A stretch of 64,000 bases of DNA from Levilactobacillus brevis. GTDB taxonomy: Bacteria; Bacillota; Bacilli; Lactobacillales; Lactobacillaceae. Under the pieces are notes generated by a model. That model did not search any database. It was not told the DNA's origin and was given only the letters and a program-made list of their open reading frames with translations. The stretch's first letter is position 1; every line of letters starts with the position of its first letter. Position numbers and translations under genes: made by a program. Positions 62,120 to 64,000 of the stretch are shown here, piece after piece. Location: contig CP032931.1 in assembly GCA_003666485.1 (NCBI GenBank), forward strand, positions 124,001-188,000, given 5' to 3'.

Positions 62120-63481
62120 ATGGAAGAAAAAGCAAGTAGCCAGCCTAAAAGACAGATTGTTCCCTGGCTGGAGAAGTTAAGTTACGGTCAACTGGACTTT
62201 GCTGGTCAACTGGTCGCCACAGTCGTTGGGAGTTACCTGATGTACTTCTTTACTGACGTGGTCTTATTACCTGCCGCCGCAGCCGGATTGATTTTGTTAA
62301 TTGCCCGGGTTGTGGATGCCGTAGGAGCCCCCGTTTGGGGAACGTTTATTGACATGACACATACCAAGTATGGGAAGGCTCGGCCTTACTTCTTGTGGCT
62401 GGCATTTCCGTATGCAGCAATGGGTGTACTCTTATTCTGGGCACCACAGTTGAGTGTTACCGGTAAGATTTGGTATTGTGGGATCACCTACATTATCTAC
62501 GGAATCTTATATTTGGGAATCAATGCACCTATTACCACGATGTTACCATTGATCACCTCGGATCCTAAGGAACGGGTGGTTCTTAACTCTTGGTGGATGG
62601 TCGGATCTAACTTAGGGGTCTTCGTTGTGAACTCCCTGACACTGCCGTTAGTTGCATTCTTCGGTCGAGGCAATGACGTTAAAGGTTTCCGTATTTTTAT
62701 TGTGATTTTTGCTATTTTAAATGTCACGCTGACCTTATTCTCATTTGCGCACACTAAGGAACGAGTTTCCTCTAGTACTAGTGAACGAGTTACCTTGAAA
62801 CAAGGGATTCACGCCATGAACAAAAATTGGCCTTGGTTGATTCTGGTTGCCGGAAACTTCTTGTTCTGGGTAGCTCAACAGAACCGGCAACAAGGGATGG
62901 TTTACTATTTCACGTATTACTTTAAGAATAAAGACCTAGTCACTTTCTTTAATTCGATTGGCCTGATTCAAGTGGTCGGGGTTATTGCCATTCCATTCAT
63001 GAATAAGTATATGTCGAAGAGTAAAATTTGGGCATTAGGTTTTGCAATTGCTGTTGTGGGTCAATTAATCATTACCGTATCTGGTTTAAGCATCGTGGGC
63101 GCTGTAATCGGCTGGTTAATCGCCTTGATTGGTTCCGGAATTGCTGTTTCCATGCCATTTGCCATGTTAGGGTCCGCTGTGGACTTTGGAGAATGGAAAA
63201 ACGGTATCAATGCGGCTGGTCTGTTGACTACGATTGGTTCGGCGTTCTGTATGTCCATGGGCCAAGGGTTAGCTGGCTGGTTGAACGGGACGTTCCTGTC
63301 TGCCTTTGGTTACGTGGCCAATCAAGTTCAAACTGCCCATGCTCTGACTGGAATTAGCATCGACTTTAACTGGATGACCATGTTATTGTACGCTGCTGCC
63401 ATCATTCCAGCATTAATGTATCAACGCTACGAAAAGATGGAAGGTCAAATCACAGCTGATTTAGCGAAGACACGTGACTAA
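62120..63481 (+). CDS. GPH-family sugar:cation symporter
   Basis: A 453-residue protein with 12 TM helices of the MelB/GPH type. LSYGQLDFAGQLVATVVGSYLMYFFTD is the first helix pair, VVDAVGAPVWGTFIDMTHTKYGKARPYFLW the cation/sugar-site signature, and a late GMVYYFTYYFKN segment follows. No C-terminal EIIA domain. ATG 62120 lies 9 nt after GAGGAG; an upstream TTG is less likely. It imports the substrate of the GH27 (and GH36) enzymes. Confidence 0.9.
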   Translation: MEEKASSQPKRQIVPWLEKLSYGQLDFAGQLVATVVGSYLMYFFTDVVLLPAAAAGLILLIARVVDAVGAPVWGTFIDMTHTKYGKARPYFLWLAFPYAAMGVLLFWAPQLSVTGKIWYCGITYIIYGILYLGINAPITTMLPLITSDPKERVVLNSWWMVGSNLGVFVVNSLTLPLVAFFGRGNDVKGFRIFIVIFAILNVTLTLFSFAHTKERVSSSTSERVTLKQGIHAMNKNWPWLILVAGNFLFWVAQQNRQQGMVYYFTYYFKNKDLVTFFNSIGLIQVVGVIAIPFMNKYMSKSKIWALGFAIAVVGQLIITVSGLSIVGAVIGWLIALIGSGIAVSMPFAMLGSAVDFGEWKNGINAAGLLTTIGSAFCMSMGQGLAGWLNGTFLSAFGYVANQVQTAHALTGISIDFNWMTMLLYAAAIIPALMYQRYEKMEGQITADLAKTRD

Positions 63482-63508
63482 TAATCTGAAATAACTTATT
63501 TAGAATAA

Positions 63509-63554
63509 CGAATGGGGGTCCCTGTCATTAACCGGTGACAGGGACCCCCATTCG
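63509..63554 (+). terminator. Strong intrinsic terminator
   Basis: Perfect 19-bp stem (63509-63527 with 63536-63554) after the symporter gene. Confidence 0.85.
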
Positions 63555-63556
63555 GT

Positions 63557-63766
63557 TTAAACCAGCTGTCCCAAGCAGGCGGCCAAGAAGCAAACGACCG
63601 TCATCACCAATGCAACGGTCTTCAATAGCCAGGCAACCTTGTACGAGGTTGCCTGGTTTTTGTGGGCCGTGAGAAATTCACCCAGCCAAGCTGACAGGAT
63701 GACGGCGACAATTAAGTAGACCGACAGCTGGTCGCTGAACGAGACGCGCAAAAAGACTGGCGGCAA
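63557..63766 (-). CDS. Small membrane protein, start uncertain
   Basis: At least 69 residues with two or three TM helices (YLIVAVILSAWLGEFL; KTVALVMTVVCFLAACLG). The open frame continues upstream as FIYLYDLFAILSISLLPPVF with no ATG/GTG/TTG that has a ribosome site, so the gene may be 5'-damaged. A terminator-like hairpin, CCAGGCAACC/GGTTGCCTGG (63629-63656), lies inside the frame. Confidence 0.45.
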   Translation of the reverse strand: MPPVFLRVSFSDQLSVYLIVAVILSAWLGEFLTAHKNQATSYKVAWLLKTVALVMTVVCFLAACLGQLV

Positions 63767-63869
63767 CAGGCTAATAGATAAGATGGCGAATAGGTCGTAA
63801 AGGTAAATGAACGATAACTTTACTGATTAAAACAAATCCATTCAATAGATAATGAACACCTCATTATTT

Positions 63870-63920
63870 AAAAAACCGTCGTGACCACAATCCTTCAGGA
63901 TAGTGTGGCCACGACGGCTT
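63870..63920 (-). terminator. Terminator of the gene cut by the right edge
   Basis: CCGTCGTG/CACGACGG arms extended through GACCACA/TGTGGCC, with A/T runs outside. Confidence 0.65.
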
Positions 63921-63925
63921 TTCAG

Positions 63926-64000
63926 TTACGCCTGGTGCTGTTCACGTTGGTGTTTCTTCAGCTGTTGCTTAGCGGCGCAATCGTATTCACACGCCGGACA
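63926..64000 (-). CDS. C-terminus of a gene cut by the window end
   Basis: 24 residues, CPACEYDCAAKQQ then a basic tail, ending in TAA (63928-63926). A CxxC...C arrangement suggests a metal-binding or FeS tail. Too short to identify. Confidence 0.5.
   Translation of the reverse strand, partial: CPACEYDCAAKQQLKKHQREQHQA

Noticed and set aside
1-64000. CRISPR arrays, tRNA or rRNA genes
   Set aside because: No regularly spaced identical repeats, no tRNA-like T-loop/acceptor patterns and no rRNA segments were seen.

Overview
The window looks like a chromosomal segment of a heterofermentative-type Lactobacillaceae bacterium (Levilactobacillus-like). The evidence is a coding GC content near 50%, GGAGG ribosome sites, TTG/GTG starts, ISL3/IS256/IS1182-family elements, a T-box leader, cre sites and a gene set typical of lactobacilli (malate locus, alsD, GtrA, LysE, SMR, melibiase/GPH cluster). 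The species cannot be named from sequence alone. Both ends cut a gene.

Layout. (1) 1-10.9 kb is a stress/detoxification block. It holds three NmrA-like NAD(P)-binding proteins, a MerR regulator, flavodoxin, a zinc alcohol dehydrogenase, an MFS exporter and an NTF2-like protein. Five promoters share a MerR-type architecture (TTGCCT, 19 bp, TA-rich -10, dyad in the spacer), so this reads as one regulon. A HelD-like helicase and a RelB antitoxin with an internally deleted toxin lie inside it. (2) 11-16.6 kb is a malate locus (AEC permease, malic enzyme, LysR regulator) in which an ISL3-family IS has split the malic enzyme gene. (3) 16.6-40.8 kb is mostly ordinary housekeeping and accessory genes: an AAA/DUF4143 ATPase behind an array of five palindromes, a type I holin-like toxin, an ABC-F protein, LysE, ADP-ribosylglycohydrolase, GtrA, a T-box-controlled OppA, an SPFH protein, alcohol and aldehyde dehydrogenases, amidase, Mor, acetolactate decarboxylase and NlpC/P60. 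Three intergenic copies of a structured ~185-bp repeat with compensatory base changes, and two copies of a shorter MITE-like repeat, lie here.

(4) 41.4-52.3 kb is an AT-rich foreign island between two direct copies of a DUF1097 gene, the left one lacking its 5' end. It carries a class III lanthipeptide gene set: a 44-residue precursor gene (41533-41667, minus strand), a LanKC-type synthetase, an ABC transporter and an M13 (neprilysin-like) metallopeptidase. Two identical IS256-family copies in opposite orientation have landed in it, one in the lanA/lanKC divergent intergenic region and one in codon 8 of the peptidase gene. Each has its own 8-bp target duplication. A decayed IS1182-family element follows. 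This is the most interesting part of the window.

(5) 52.3-64 kb holds an intact DUF1097 gene, preA-preT (reductive pyrimidine catabolism), a GT8 glycosyltransferase and an alpha-galactoside locus: an AraC regulator divergent from GH36, GH27 and a GPH symporter, with a perfect cre site.
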